Under the pieces are notes generated by a model. The model searched no databases. It had not been told where the DNA came from and worked only from the letters and a program-made list of their open reading frames with translations. Below are positions 51,725 through 60,921 of a stretch of DNA of 64,000 bases, piece by piece (the stretch's first letter is position 1; every line of letters begins with the position of its first letter). Source of the DNA: Clostridiales bacterium (lineage in GTDB: Bacteria > Bacillota > Clostridia > Clostridiales > Clostridiaceae); assembly GCA_012519845.1 (NCBI GenBank), contig JAAYPK010000005.1, forward strand, positions 18,772-82,771, in the 5' to 3' direction. The translations under genes were made by a program, and so were the position numbers.

Positions 51725-54214
51725 ATGAAAACAAAATTTAAAATAACAGGTATGAGTTGCTCAGCTTGTTCAACACATATAGAAAAAGATGTGTCAAAAT
51801 TACATGGTATTAATTCTGTAAATGTTAGTTTACTTACAAATAGTATGGAAGTTGATTTTGACAAAGATAAACTTTCTGAAGATGATATTATTTCAGCTGT
51901 TACTAAAAGTGGCTATGGTGCTTCTCTTTTTGAAAAAGAAAATGTTAAAACTAAAAATCCTACTTCAGATATAAATATAGAATTAAAAAATATGCAAAAT
52001 AGATTAATTATTTCCTTTGTCTTTTTAATACCACTAATGTATGTTTCAATGGGAAATATGCTTGGCTTGAAATTCCTAGATTTCTTGCATGAGCCACAAA
52101 ATGCTATTGCATTAGCTTTTACTCAATTGTTGCTTTCATTACCTATATTGTATGTTAATAGAAAATTCTTTATTGTAGGTTTTAAGAGTTTATTTAGAAG
52201 GTCCCCTAATATGGACTCTTTAATTGCTATAGGCTCTTCAGCCTCAGTTATTTATGGAATTTATTCAATATATAAAATTGGATATCTTTTAGGTAATAAT
52301 AAAATTCATCAGGTTCATGATTTTTCAATGAATTTATATTTTGAATCTGCTGCAATGATTTTAGCATTAATTACTCTTGGAAAATATTTAGAAACACGTT
52401 CAAAAGGAAAAACTTCGGAAGCAATTACTAAACTTATTAACCTGACTCCTGAAACTGCTACTGTAATTAGAGATAATAAAGAAATTACTATTAACTCCTC
52501 TGACATTTCTTTATCAGATATTATAGTAATAAAACCTGGAGAGAGAATTCCAGTTGATGGAATCGTATTAGAAGGAAATTCTTATGTTGATGAATCTGCA
52601 TTAACAGGAGAAAGTATTCCAGTTTCTAAAAAAGAAGGCAGTACAGTTATATCAGCCACAATAAATAAAACTGGTTCTTTTAAATTTAAACCAACAAAAC
52701 TTGGTGATGATACAACTATAGCTCAAATTATTAAATTAGTAGAAGAAGCAAGTTCCTCTAAAGCACCAATTGCTAAATTAGCTGATAAAGTAAGTGGAAT
52801 TTTTGTTCCTATTGTAATTACTATAGCAGTTCTTGCAACTATAATTTGGCTTTTACTTGGATATGATTTTGAATTTGCTCTATCTATTGGAATTTCAGTT
52901 CTTGTTATCTCTTGTCCTTGTGCATTAGGATTAGCTACCCCTGTAGCAATTATGGTTGGAACAGGTAAAGGAGCTGAAAATGGTATTTTAATTAAGAATG
53001 CTGAAGCCTTAGAAACACTCCATTCTATAGATACCTTAGTCCTTGATAAAACTGGTACTATTACTGAAGGTAATCCTTCTGTAACAAATATTATATGTTC
53101 TTCTGGAATTACAGAAAATGAATTGCTTAAAATAGCAGCTTCTATTGAAAAGCCATCTGAACATCCATTAGGTGATGCTATTGTTAATGAAGCTAATAAT
53201 AGAAATATTGTTTTAAATACAGTAACAAACTTTAAGGCCATTATAGGATATGGTATTGAAGGTGCTATTGATAACACAGCTTATTATGCAGGTAATATTA
53301 AATTTATGAAAAATAATAATATACCTTTAGATAATTTTGAAAGTATTTCTAATGAATTTGCAAAAAAAGGGAAAACTCCATTATTTTTTGCAACAACTGA
53401 TAAAATTTTAGGTATAATTGTAGTAGCAGATGTAGTTAAGAGAACAAGTAAAAAAGCAATAAAAGATTTTGAAAATGAAGGAATAGAAGTTATTATGCTA
53501 ACTGGTGACAATAAACTAACTGCAGAAGCTATAAAAAATGAATTAGACATTAATAATGTTATTTCTGAAGTACTACCAAATGATAAAGAAAAAGTAATTG
53601 CAAAATTACAAAAAGAAGGTAAAAATGTTGCCATGATAGGTGATGGAATAAATGATGCCCCTGCCCTTATGAAAGCAAATGTTGGTATTGCCATAGGTGC
53701 TGGAACTGATATTGCTATTGAATCAGCTGATGTGATTTTAATGAAAAGTGATTTAGTTGACGCTTTTACTTCTTATAAATTAAGTAAAGCTGTAATTAAA
53801 AATATTAAGGAAAATTTATTTTGGGCATTTATTTATAACATTATTGGAATTCCAATAGCTTGTGGTATATTCTATCCACTATTTGGATTTAAATTGAACC
53901 CTATGATTGCTGCTGCTTTTATGAGCTTAAGCTCAGTATCTGTAGTTACAAATGCCTTAAGATTAAAATTATTTAAATATAATTCAAAGAATAAAGGAGT
54001 TGTTAATATGAAAAAAACTATATATATTGATGGAATGATGTGTTCTCATTGCACAGGAAGAGTATCAGATGCCTTAAATAATATACCAGGTGTTAAAGCT
54101 ACTGTATCTTTAGAGAATAAATTAGCTACTGTTGAATTTAATAGTGAAATCCCTGATGAGGTATTTAAGAGAAATGTTGAAGATGCTGGATATACAGTAA
54201 CTAAAATAGATTAA
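51725..54214 (+). CDS. copA: Copper-translocating P-type ATPase CopA fused in frame to a C-terminal CopZ-like HMA domain
   Basis: N-terminal GMSCSAC HMA, CPC motif (SCPCALGLATP), DKTGTITEG, C-terminal GMMCSHC HMA after an internal RBS and ATG. Confidence 0.95.
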   Translation: MKTKFKITGMSCSACSTHIEKDVSKLHGINSVNVSLLTNSMEVDFDKDKLSEDDIISAVTKSGYGASLFEKENVKTKNPTSDINIELKNMQNRLIISFVFLIPLMYVSMGNMLGLKFLDFLHEPQNAIALAFTQLLLSLPILYVNRKFFIVGFKSLFRRSPNMDSLIAIGSSASVIYGIYSIYKIGYLLGNNKIHQVHDFSMNLYFESAAMILALITLGKYLETRSKGKTSEAITKLINLTPETATVIRDNKEITINSSDISLSDIIVIKPGERIPVDGIVLEGNSYVDESALTGESIPVSKKEGSTVISATINKTGSFKFKPTKLGDDTTIAQIIKLVEEASSSKAPIAKLADKVSGIFVPIVITIAVLATIIWLLLGYDFEFALSIGISVLVISCPCALGLATPVAIMVGTGKGAENGILIKNAEALETLHSIDTLVLDKTGTITEGNPSVTNIICSSGITENELLKIAASIEKPSEHPLGDAIVNEANNRNIVLNTVTNFKAIIGYGIEGAIDNTAYYAGNIKFMKNNNIPLDNFESISNEFAKKGKTPLFFATTDKILGIIVVADVVKRTSKKAIKDFENEGIEVIMLTGDNKLTAEAIKNELDINNVISEVLPNDKEKVIAKLQKEGKNVAMIGDGINDAPALMKANVGIAIGAGTDIAIESADVILMKSDLVDAFTSYKLSKAVIKNIKENLFWAFIYNIIGIPIACGIFYPLFGFKLNPMIAAAFMSLSSVSVVTNALRLKLFKYNSKNKGVVNMKKTIYIDGMMCSHCTGRVSDALNNIPGVKATVSLENKLATVEFNSEIPDEVFKRNVEDAGYTVTKID
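54008..54214 (+). CDS. Possible independently translated CopZ copper chaperone nested in copA
   Basis: AAAGGAG at 53993-53999, 8-nt spacer, ATG; 68-aa product MKKTIYIDGMMCSHC... Confidence 0.6.
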   Translation: MKKTIYIDGMMCSHCTGRVSDALNNIPGVKATVSLENKLATVEFNSEIPDEVFKRNVEDAGYTVTKID

Positions 54215-54228
54215 ATTAGGAGACTATT

Positions 54229-54492
54229 ATGAAAGCTGATAAGAAGAAAATTAGTAGATTACTTAAAACTGCAAAAGGTCAAATAGATGGAATATTAAAA
54301 ATGGTTGAAGATGATAGATATTGTATAGATATCTCTAATCAACTTATGGCAACAGAAGCACTCATACGAAAGACAAATAAAGAAATACTCCATGCTCATA
54401 TAGAATCATGTGTTAAAGAATCATTTGAAAAAGATGACCCTAAAGAAAAAATAGAGGAAATCATTACAATTATAGATAAATTATCAAAATAA
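54229..54492 (+). CDS. csoR: CsoR-type copper-sensing repressor
   Basis: LLKTAKGQIDGILKMVEDDRYCIDISNQLMATEALIRKTNKEILHAHIESCV. Confidence 0.88.
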   Translation: MKADKKKISRLLKTAKGQIDGILKMVEDDRYCIDISNQLMATEALIRKTNKEILHAHIESCVKESFEKDDPKEKIEEIITIIDKLSK

Positions 54493-54536
54493 TAGTATAA
54501 TCATAGTAGTAATTATATAGGGGGTATCTTTTTATT

Positions 54537-55019
54537 ATGGTATTAATCATAGCTTTAATTTTTGTATTATTAAGTTTATTTTACTTATATAAGTATTTCA
54601 CAGAAGTTCACTTAAAAAAATCTGAAATAGAGAAAAATATAACATTTACTTCTTGGGTACAATATTTTTTCTTAGTTTTCGCAGTTATAATAACTCCAAT
54701 TTCAGTTTTTAATTTTATTAATGACTATAACAAGATGCATATAATTTATTTTGTAACTTTAATTGTATTTTGTTTAATTTACATTATTACTTATAGAAAA
54801 CTATATTGTTTTAATAATTACTTAATAATAGCTGGTAAAAAAATTCCTTATTCGAATTTAACTTCAATTGAAATAACTTCTACTAAAAATGGAAAACATA
54901 CTTTAATTTCAATTGGTACTAATTCACTATATATGAATATTAAGGTCAATAAGGAAATCGGAAGAGATTTTATTAATTATATATCAACAAAAATAAAATT
55001 TAAAATATTAACTAAATAA
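54537..55019 (+). CDS. Hypothetical membrane protein
   Basis: Three N-terminal TM segments plus a short soluble C-terminal domain. Confidence 0.6.
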   Translation: MVLIIALIFVLLSLFYLYKYFTEVHLKKSEIEKNITFTSWVQYFFLVFAVIITPISVFNFINDYNKMHIIYFVTLIVFCLIYIITYRKLYCFNNYLIIAGKKIPYSNLTSIEITSTKNGKHTLISIGTNSLYMNIKVNKEIGRDFINYISTKIKFKILTK

Positions 55020-55029
55020 TTTCACATGT

Positions 55030-55064
55030 GCAGAGCCTATTATTTCTAGGTTCTGCTTTTTTTA
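55030..55064 (+). terminator. Intrinsic terminator
   Basis: GCAGAGCCTA...TAGGTTCTGC then T7. Confidence 0.85.
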
Positions 55065-55203
55065 TTAAGATAAATTTAAAAAAATATCACTTCCATATCT
55101 TTACAAATTTGTTTTTATATTGTAAAATACTGGATATACTCAATTTGATTAATTTTAATCCACACATTATTAGTGGAAATAAAGAAAAAGGAGAGTTTAT
55201 CTT

Positions 55204-55962
55204 ATGAAAAAAAGGAATTGGATCCTAATGTTCATTACTATATTGGCTTTTTTAGGATTACAGCCATTAAATGTGAAGGCTAATACTACAAACGATCAGG
55301 AGGCTTTTATTTTAGAAATAAAAGATGAGGCCATTAAAAGCTATAAAAAGTTTAACATTTTACCTAGCTTAACTATATCTCAAGCTATTTTAGAAAGCTC
55401 TTGGGGAAAATCAAGCTTATCTAAAAACGGTAATAATCTATTTGGTATTAAGGCATATAATGATTGGTCTGGACCTATAATCAGTATTGCTACTAAGGAG
55501 TATATAAAAGGCTCTTATGTGTATATTAATGCAAATTTTAAAGCTTATTCTTCTTTTAATGAAAGTATTAGAGATCATAGTAAATTGTTGTCTACAGATA
55601 GATATAAATCTGTAACCTCTGCTTCTAATTATCAGGAGGCGTGTATTGCTATATATAATTGTGGATATGCTACGGCACCTAATTATTCTCATGCATTAGT
55701 AAATATTATAGAAACTTATAACTTATATGAATATGATGTTATGCCAGTTGAGCCAACTCAAGAAGAACCAAAAAGTCCTAACCTTTCAGCAAAAGTTATT
55801 CCTCAAGCAGAAAAGGTTATCATAAATTTTGATACAGGTATTGAAGATAATACTGATGTTTCCGAAGATAACATAAATCATGATATAGTACCATTTTTTA
55901 GATCGGATAATTGGTACATTATCCACTCTATGATATATAAGACAAGCCCTTATTCATTCTAA
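55204..55962 (+). CDS. Secreted glucosaminidase-domain peptidoglycan hydrolase
   Basis: Signal peptide; LPSLTISQAILESSWGKSSLSKNGNNLFGIKAY, YSSFNESIRDHSKLL. Confidence 0.9.
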   Translation: MKKRNWILMFITILAFLGLQPLNVKANTTNDQEAFILEIKDEAIKSYKKFNILPSLTISQAILESSWGKSSLSKNGNNLFGIKAYNDWSGPIISIATKEYIKGSYVYINANFKAYSSFNESIRDHSKLLSTDRYKSVTSASNYQEACIAIYNCGYATAPNYSHALVNIIETYNLYEYDVMPVEPTQEEPKSPNLSAKVIPQAEKVIINFDTGIEDNTDVSEDNINHDIVPFFRSDNWYIIHSMIYKTSPYSF

Positions 55963-55969
55963 AATAATA

Positions 55970-56000
55970 GTCCCTATAGGTAATTTCTCTATAGGGACCA
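55970..56000. terminator. Terminator hairpin between convergent genes
   Basis: GTCCCTATAG...CTATAGGGAC. Confidence 0.75.
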
Positions 56001-56007
56001 AATATTT

Positions 56008-59000
56008 TTATTTTACTGTATAGCTAACTATTTTAAACATTGAATCTCCATTTTCTGTTTTGACATTTACCCAAATAGCATATGTACCATTCTTTTCTGG
56101 AATCCAATTTACAGTACTATCCTCTGAATAATCTCTAAGTATTTTAAAACTAAAACTGTTAGTACTTATATCATTAATTAAATATTGATATTGTAATTTT
56201 TGTGATGAATATGCATCTGTGTTTATTTTAATATAGTTATCATTATTTTTGAATGATACATTATCAATATTAATTGCTTGTGATTCATCAACAGCATAAT
56301 TTTCTACTCTTCTTGTAATTGATTTTCCTGTTTCATCCTTAACAACAACATAAATATTGTATTTACCTGCTTTTTTAGGTGTCCAATTAATTTTATTTAC
56401 TTCAGTAAAATCTTGAATTACTTCTTTATAACTTCCACTAACTGCAACAAATCTGTATTTAACTTTTCCAGTACCAGCACCATTGCCTATAATAGTAATA
56501 GGTTCACCAACTTTTGTTTGTGCCTTATCAATATTAATTTCAAATAAATTTAATTCTTTTCCTTTAACAATATAGCTGCTTATTCTCTTTTGAACAGTTC
56601 TTCCAGTTTCATCTTTAGCTACTAAGTATATATTATACTTCCCATCTTTCTTAGGTGTCCATTGAACTTCATTGTTATCATTGAAATCTTGAATTACTTC
56701 TTTATAATTACCACTAACTGCAACAAATCTATATTGAAGATTTCCTTCTCCCTGAGCTAATCCAGATAGATTAATTGTTTTTCCTAACTTAACTCCTGAT
56801 TTCTCACTTGTCTCAAAATCATTTATTACAAGATCTTTGTATACAGGTTCTTCAACATTTACACTAATCGGTTCACTATATATTTGATAGCTATCTCCAT
56901 CATTGAAGTATACTCTCGTTTTTAACATAACTAATGCTTCTCCAGCCTTTTCTGCGGTTACTTTATTTCCATCAATATTTATAACATTATCATTCTCAAT
57001 TGGAACTATATCTGTATCAATATCAATAGTTTTTCTACCATAAGTATTTCCTGTAGCTTTAATATCTATTGAGTCACCTTTTTTAAGATTGTAATTATTA
57101 TTTTCTATATTTATATCTGTAACTAAGTTATAACTCCATTGACTGTAATTTGTTGTTAATCCGTAAACACCCATTTTGAAGTGATTTTTGAAAGCATCAT
57201 AGTTATTATATGTCCAAGGCCATGCTGTCATTCCCCTATGTTTTAACTCTTCTAAAATATTACTATTAACACATCCATAAGATGGATTATAAGTTGATGT
57301 GAATTTTTGAGTATTATTTAATATGTTTCTTGTTGCCGCTTTTGTATCCGCACTTGTTCCTGATATTCCATTTAAGTATCCTGCTGAAATCCAAGGAATC
57401 TGTTCATTTGTTCTTTTTATTTGATCTCCATTAAATGAAATTGTAACACAATTTTCTTCAACTCCATATTCTTCTATTAAAGCCTTTAAAGCTGGTATAA
57501 TATTAGGATTAGAAGTTTTTATTTCATTAAAGATTAATATATCTGTTCCTTTTACCAAATCAAAGTATTCTCTTAGAGTAGGAATTTTTGCATCAGGATA
57601 TTCAGTAGGAAATTGCTTATTGGCATAAAACTCTTTTAATTCTGCTAATGTATAATTTTCAATAAATCCTGAACCTGTTGTTGTTCTATCTAGATTATCA
57701 TCATGCATTATTACAATTTCATTATCTTTTGTTAAGTATAAATCATTTTCAACTACATTTGCGCCTTTTTCGATAGCTAATTTAACACCTTCAATAGTAT
57801 TTTCAGGTGCTAAAGATGGAACTCCTCTATGACCAATAATTAACGGTTCCCTTACTAATGTTCCTTTTTCATAAATAGAAAATGCTTTAACAATTTTGTC
57901 AAAATCATTTGTAACTATTCCATTTACACCAGAAGTAATTGATGTATGTATTTCTTTATTATTATTATCGCAGTTATCTGTCCAAACTGATATTAATCTA
58001 CCTTGAAGATATTCAGCCACATAATTGTTTACAACTTTTGAAGATAATAAAGCTATTTTAGCTTTACAAGAATTTGTTTCTTTTAGTATTTCCATTAATC
58101 TTTCATCACTTGGAACTTCTGTATCACTAAATTTTAATACCCCTCTTAGAATTGAATATTCAGTTCTTGCTTTATTAATTAATTCTGGATTTTCTGAAAT
58201 AACTGTAACATCTTCTATCTCGTTTTCTTTTAAATAGTTTATTAATTTTGTAACTGCTTCTTCATCTTCAACTTCAATTGCTGGAATTATTTTATCGCTC
58301 ATTAATTCCATTGCTTCAGGTAATGAGCATAATCTTTCACCATTTTCACTAATCACATTTATATCGCTATTTATTTTAAGCCATCCATTAGCAGGCAAAG
58401 TGTTTTGATTTAATATATCTGCATCATTAACACTATTAATTTTTAATATTGTTGTTGGTGCCATAGAAATATTATTGGTAATTTCATTTACATCCACATA
58501 TTTATCTGAAGCAGTTTTAGGCAAGTCTTTTTCTTGAAGAGTTATTTTTACATTATCAACTTTCATTTTGCTTCCATTTGCTTGGAATCCAACTCCACCT
58601 TTAGTATATTCAGTAGCTAAGTCTGTATTTATCATTAACGCATCATTTATATATTCTTGAACCCTATTTTTATATATCATTACCTTATAGTTATACATTT
58701 TATCAGCACTAATTGCTTCAGTATATGAATTTGTAACAGGTACATTCCAATTATTATTTAGTGTCCACTGAGCAAATTCCACACCATTACTTGCTGTTGC
58801 ATTTTGTCTAACAGCCATTTGATAGTAGTAATTTGGATCATCTTGCACTCTATATGTTATAGAATTCCATCTCGAATTATTATTTGCTTCAAGATGTGTT
58901 ACATCAGCAGTAATTTTGTAATTACTAAATTTATTTAAATATTTAGGTAATAATACTCTTGATGGATTATCTGAAGATTCCTTTGCATCTATTATGAAAG

Positions 59001-59508
59001 CTCCATCATAAACTGCTGCCTTTGATTCTGTACTTCCTGCTGTTCTAGTCCATCCTTCTGGCATTGTACCATCTTTTATTTCATCGAAATTTTCACTATA
59101 TATAACATATTCATCTTCATCTACAGATTTTGATAAAACTAATAGTTCTATAGATTCTCCATCTTTCTCAAAAGTTATTTTGCTTACTCCACTTTCTGTA
59201 GGTATTATTTTCGTGCTTTCCACCTGTAAACTATCAGATGCATCTGTTATTGTGCAATCACTTGCTTTTATCCCAGCATTACTATCTAGTACTATAGAAT
59301 CTAAATCTATTTCTTCATTATTTGTTCCTAAAACATAGCCATCTTCATAAGATAGATTTACAGTACTTGCGGTAGCTTTAATTACAAGCCCCCCTTCACT
59401 TATTAAATTGATTACAAGTAATCCAGTTAAAGCTTTTGTTATTATTTTTGTAATTTTTAATCTTTTCACATTTATTCCCCCTTTATTTGAATTATATCTG
59501 GAGAACAT
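56008..59508 (-). CDS. Large secreted glycerophosphodiester phosphodiesterase with LamG-like, degenerate GDPD, GDPD and Y_Y_Y-type repeat domains
   Basis: HRGVPSLAPENTIEGVKLAIEKGANVVENDLYLTKDNEIVIMHDD; repeats LQYRFVAVSGNYKEVIQDF...WTPKKDGKYNIY. Confidence 0.85.
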   Translation of the reverse strand: MFSRYNSNKGGINVKRLKITKIITKALTGLLVINLISEGGLVIKATASTVNLSYEDGYVLGTNNEEIDLDSIVLDSNAGIKASDCTITDASDSLQVESTKIIPTESGVSKITFEKDGESIELLVLSKSVDEDEYVIYSENFDEIKDGTMPEGWTRTAGSTESKAAVYDGAFIIDAKESSDNPSRVLLPKYLNKFSNYKITADVTHLEANNNSRWNSITYRVQDDPNYYYQMAVRQNATASNGVEFAQWTLNNNWNVPVTNSYTEAISADKMYNYKVMIYKNRVQEYINDALMINTDLATEYTKGGVGFQANGSKMKVDNVKITLQEKDLPKTASDKYVDVNEITNNISMAPTTILKINSVNDADILNQNTLPANGWLKINSDINVISENGERLCSLPEAMELMSDKIIPAIEVEDEEAVTKLINYLKENEIEDVTVISENPELINKARTEYSILRGVLKFSDTEVPSDERLMEILKETNSCKAKIALLSSKVVNNYVAEYLQGRLISVWTDNCDNNNKEIHTSITSGVNGIVTNDFDKIVKAFSIYEKGTLVREPLIIGHRGVPSLAPENTIEGVKLAIEKGANVVENDLYLTKDNEIVIMHDDNLDRTTTGSGFIENYTLAELKEFYANKQFPTEYPDAKIPTLREYFDLVKGTDILIFNEIKTSNPNIIPALKALIEEYGVEENCVTISFNGDQIKRTNEQIPWISAGYLNGISGTSADTKAATRNILNNTQKFTSTYNPSYGCVNSNILEELKHRGMTAWPWTYNNYDAFKNHFKMGVYGLTTNYSQWSYNLVTDINIENNNYNLKKGDSIDIKATGNTYGRKTIDIDTDIVPIENDNVINIDGNKVTAEKAGEALVMLKTRVYFNDGDSYQIYSEPISVNVEEPVYKDLVINDFETSEKSGVKLGKTINLSGLAQGEGNLQYRFVAVSGNYKEVIQDFNDNNEVQWTPKKDGKYNIYLVAKDETGRTVQKRISSYIVKGKELNLFEINIDKAQTKVGEPITIIGNGAGTGKVKYRFVAVSGSYKEVIQDFTEVNKINWTPKKAGKYNIYVVVKDETGKSITRRVENYAVDESQAINIDNVSFKNNDNYIKINTDAYSSQKLQYQYLINDISTNSFSFKILRDYSEDSTVNWIPEKNGTYAIWVNVKTENGDSMFKIVSYTVK

Positions 59509-59556
59509 TAGTATCCTGTTTGAATAAGGTTAATTATTGTTAAATGTTTGTATTAT

Positions 59557-60410
59557 GGGATATTTAAGATAAATGTTGATACTCATTGAATAAAATCTAT
59601 TAATTAGGCAATATTGTATAATAGAGGTGTATTTATGAATATTTTTAAAGATATGAAAATTACTTGTTGTCCACATTGCAAAAATAAAAGAATAGTTAAG
59701 TATGGAAAATATAATAAAAGACAAAGATATAAGTGTTTAGAATGCTATAAAACTTTTACTTCTTACACTAAAAAACCATGGAGTTACACAAAAAAGCCCT
59801 TATTTTTATGGAAAAAATATATAAATATAATGCCAAATCATTGCTTACTTGAAATATCATCTCTTTTACAAATAAATATTGCAAGTGCGTTTTCATGGCG
59901 CCATAAAATACTTACTTTTTGGAAAGAAAATAATAAAAACATACTTAGAAATAATATTGGAATTCAAAATAGACCTTTGAAGGAAAATAGAAAAGGTAGC
60001 CGTAATCCTTATATACCAGCTAATAAACTTTCATTAACTATTGCAATTGACTCATTTGATAATTATTCAATGAAAATTCATTATACTCAAATTTGTATAA
60101 AATTAATTCATAACTTTATCGCAAAGAATATTCATCCTTATTCCATAATTTTGAGATCAAATAATAGATATATACAAGTAATCAGGAAAAACTTTAATAA
60201 AAGTAAAAAAATATACAACAATAAAATCCCAGATATTTTTTCATATTATAATAATTTTCTTTCATGGATTGGTTATAAATTTAAGGGTGTTGCTACAAAA
60301 AACTTACGATTATATATATCTTGGTATAGTAGTTTATTTCAACTAACCTAAAGAATATATTAATAAATAATTTAAGGGAAACGTTTATCAACATTTCCCT
60401 TAAATATCTC
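59557..60410 (+). mobile_element. IS1595-like insertion element (degenerate or domesticated)
   Basis: Terminal inverted repeats GGGATATTTAAGATAAATGTTGATA / GAGATATTTAAGGGAAATGTTGATA (22/25), flanked on both sides by ATTAT; contains the transposase-like ORF. Confidence 0.75.
59635..60351 (+). CDS. IS1595-family transposase-like protein, zinc ribbon intact, catalytic residues apparently lost
   Basis: CCPHCKNKRIVKYGKYNKRQRYKCLECYKTF, AFSWRHKIL, FKGVATKNLRLYISWY; SD GAGGTG before ATG. Confidence 0.8.
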   Translation: MNIFKDMKITCCPHCKNKRIVKYGKYNKRQRYKCLECYKTFTSYTKKPWSYTKKPLFLWKKYINIMPNHCLLEISSLLQINIASAFSWRHKILTFWKENNKNILRNNIGIQNRPLKENRKGSRNPYIPANKLSLTIAIDSFDNYSMKIHYTQICIKLIHNFIAKNIHPYSIILRSNNRYIQVIRKNFNKSKKIYNNKIPDIFSYYNNFLSWIGYKFKGVATKNLRLYISWYSSLFQLT

Positions 60411-60411
60411 A

Positions 60412-60918
60412 TTATATAATTGTAACAATGTTACCATCAACTAGTGTTTTTTTTACATCAATTACTCTTTGATTTGATGATCCTCTATATTTTAAACTTA
60501 TGTCACGTTTGTTAATGTCAAATCTTCCATCAATTAAAACATCTACACAATTTAAGATCTTCTTTTTTTTCTCGTCCTTAAGAATATCTTCTATAAGAAA
60601 ACCTGTCCAAAGCCATATATCTTTATTAGTATCTTTCTTAATTCTCTGTAACAAATTATACAAATCATTATCCATAATCTGCTCCATTGGTTCACCACCA
60701 AGAATATTTACGCCTTTTACATTTTCATTTTTCACATATTCTAAGAATTTATCTTCAATTTCAGATGTCCATTTTGATCCATAAGAAAAATCTTGTAAAT
60801 CTTTATTAAAGCATCCCTTACAATTATTAGTACATCCTGATACAAATAAGGTTGTTCTAACATTAGGACCATTTGTCACATCAAATTTTCTTATTTCTGC
60901 ATAATTCAAAAAAATCAC
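60412..60918 (-). CDS. nrdG: Anaerobic ribonucleoside-triphosphate reductase activating protein
   Basis: GPNVRTTLFVSGCTNNCKGCFNKDLQDFSYG radical SAM motif, LGGEPM. Confidence 0.96.
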   Translation of the reverse strand: MIFLNYAEIRKFDVTNGPNVRTTLFVSGCTNNCKGCFNKDLQDFSYGSKWTSEIEDKFLEYVKNENVKGVNILGGEPMEQIMDNDLYNLLQRIKKDTNKDIWLWTGFLIEDILKDEKKKKILNCVDVLIDGRFDINKRDISLKYRGSSNQRVIDVKKTLVDGNIVTII

Positions 60919-60921
60919 CTC

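Noticed and set aside
52723-53694. Long antisense ORFs (184 and 136 aa) inside copA
   Set aside because: They mirror codon usage of the sense gene, lack RBS and family signatures, and the sense frame is unambiguous.
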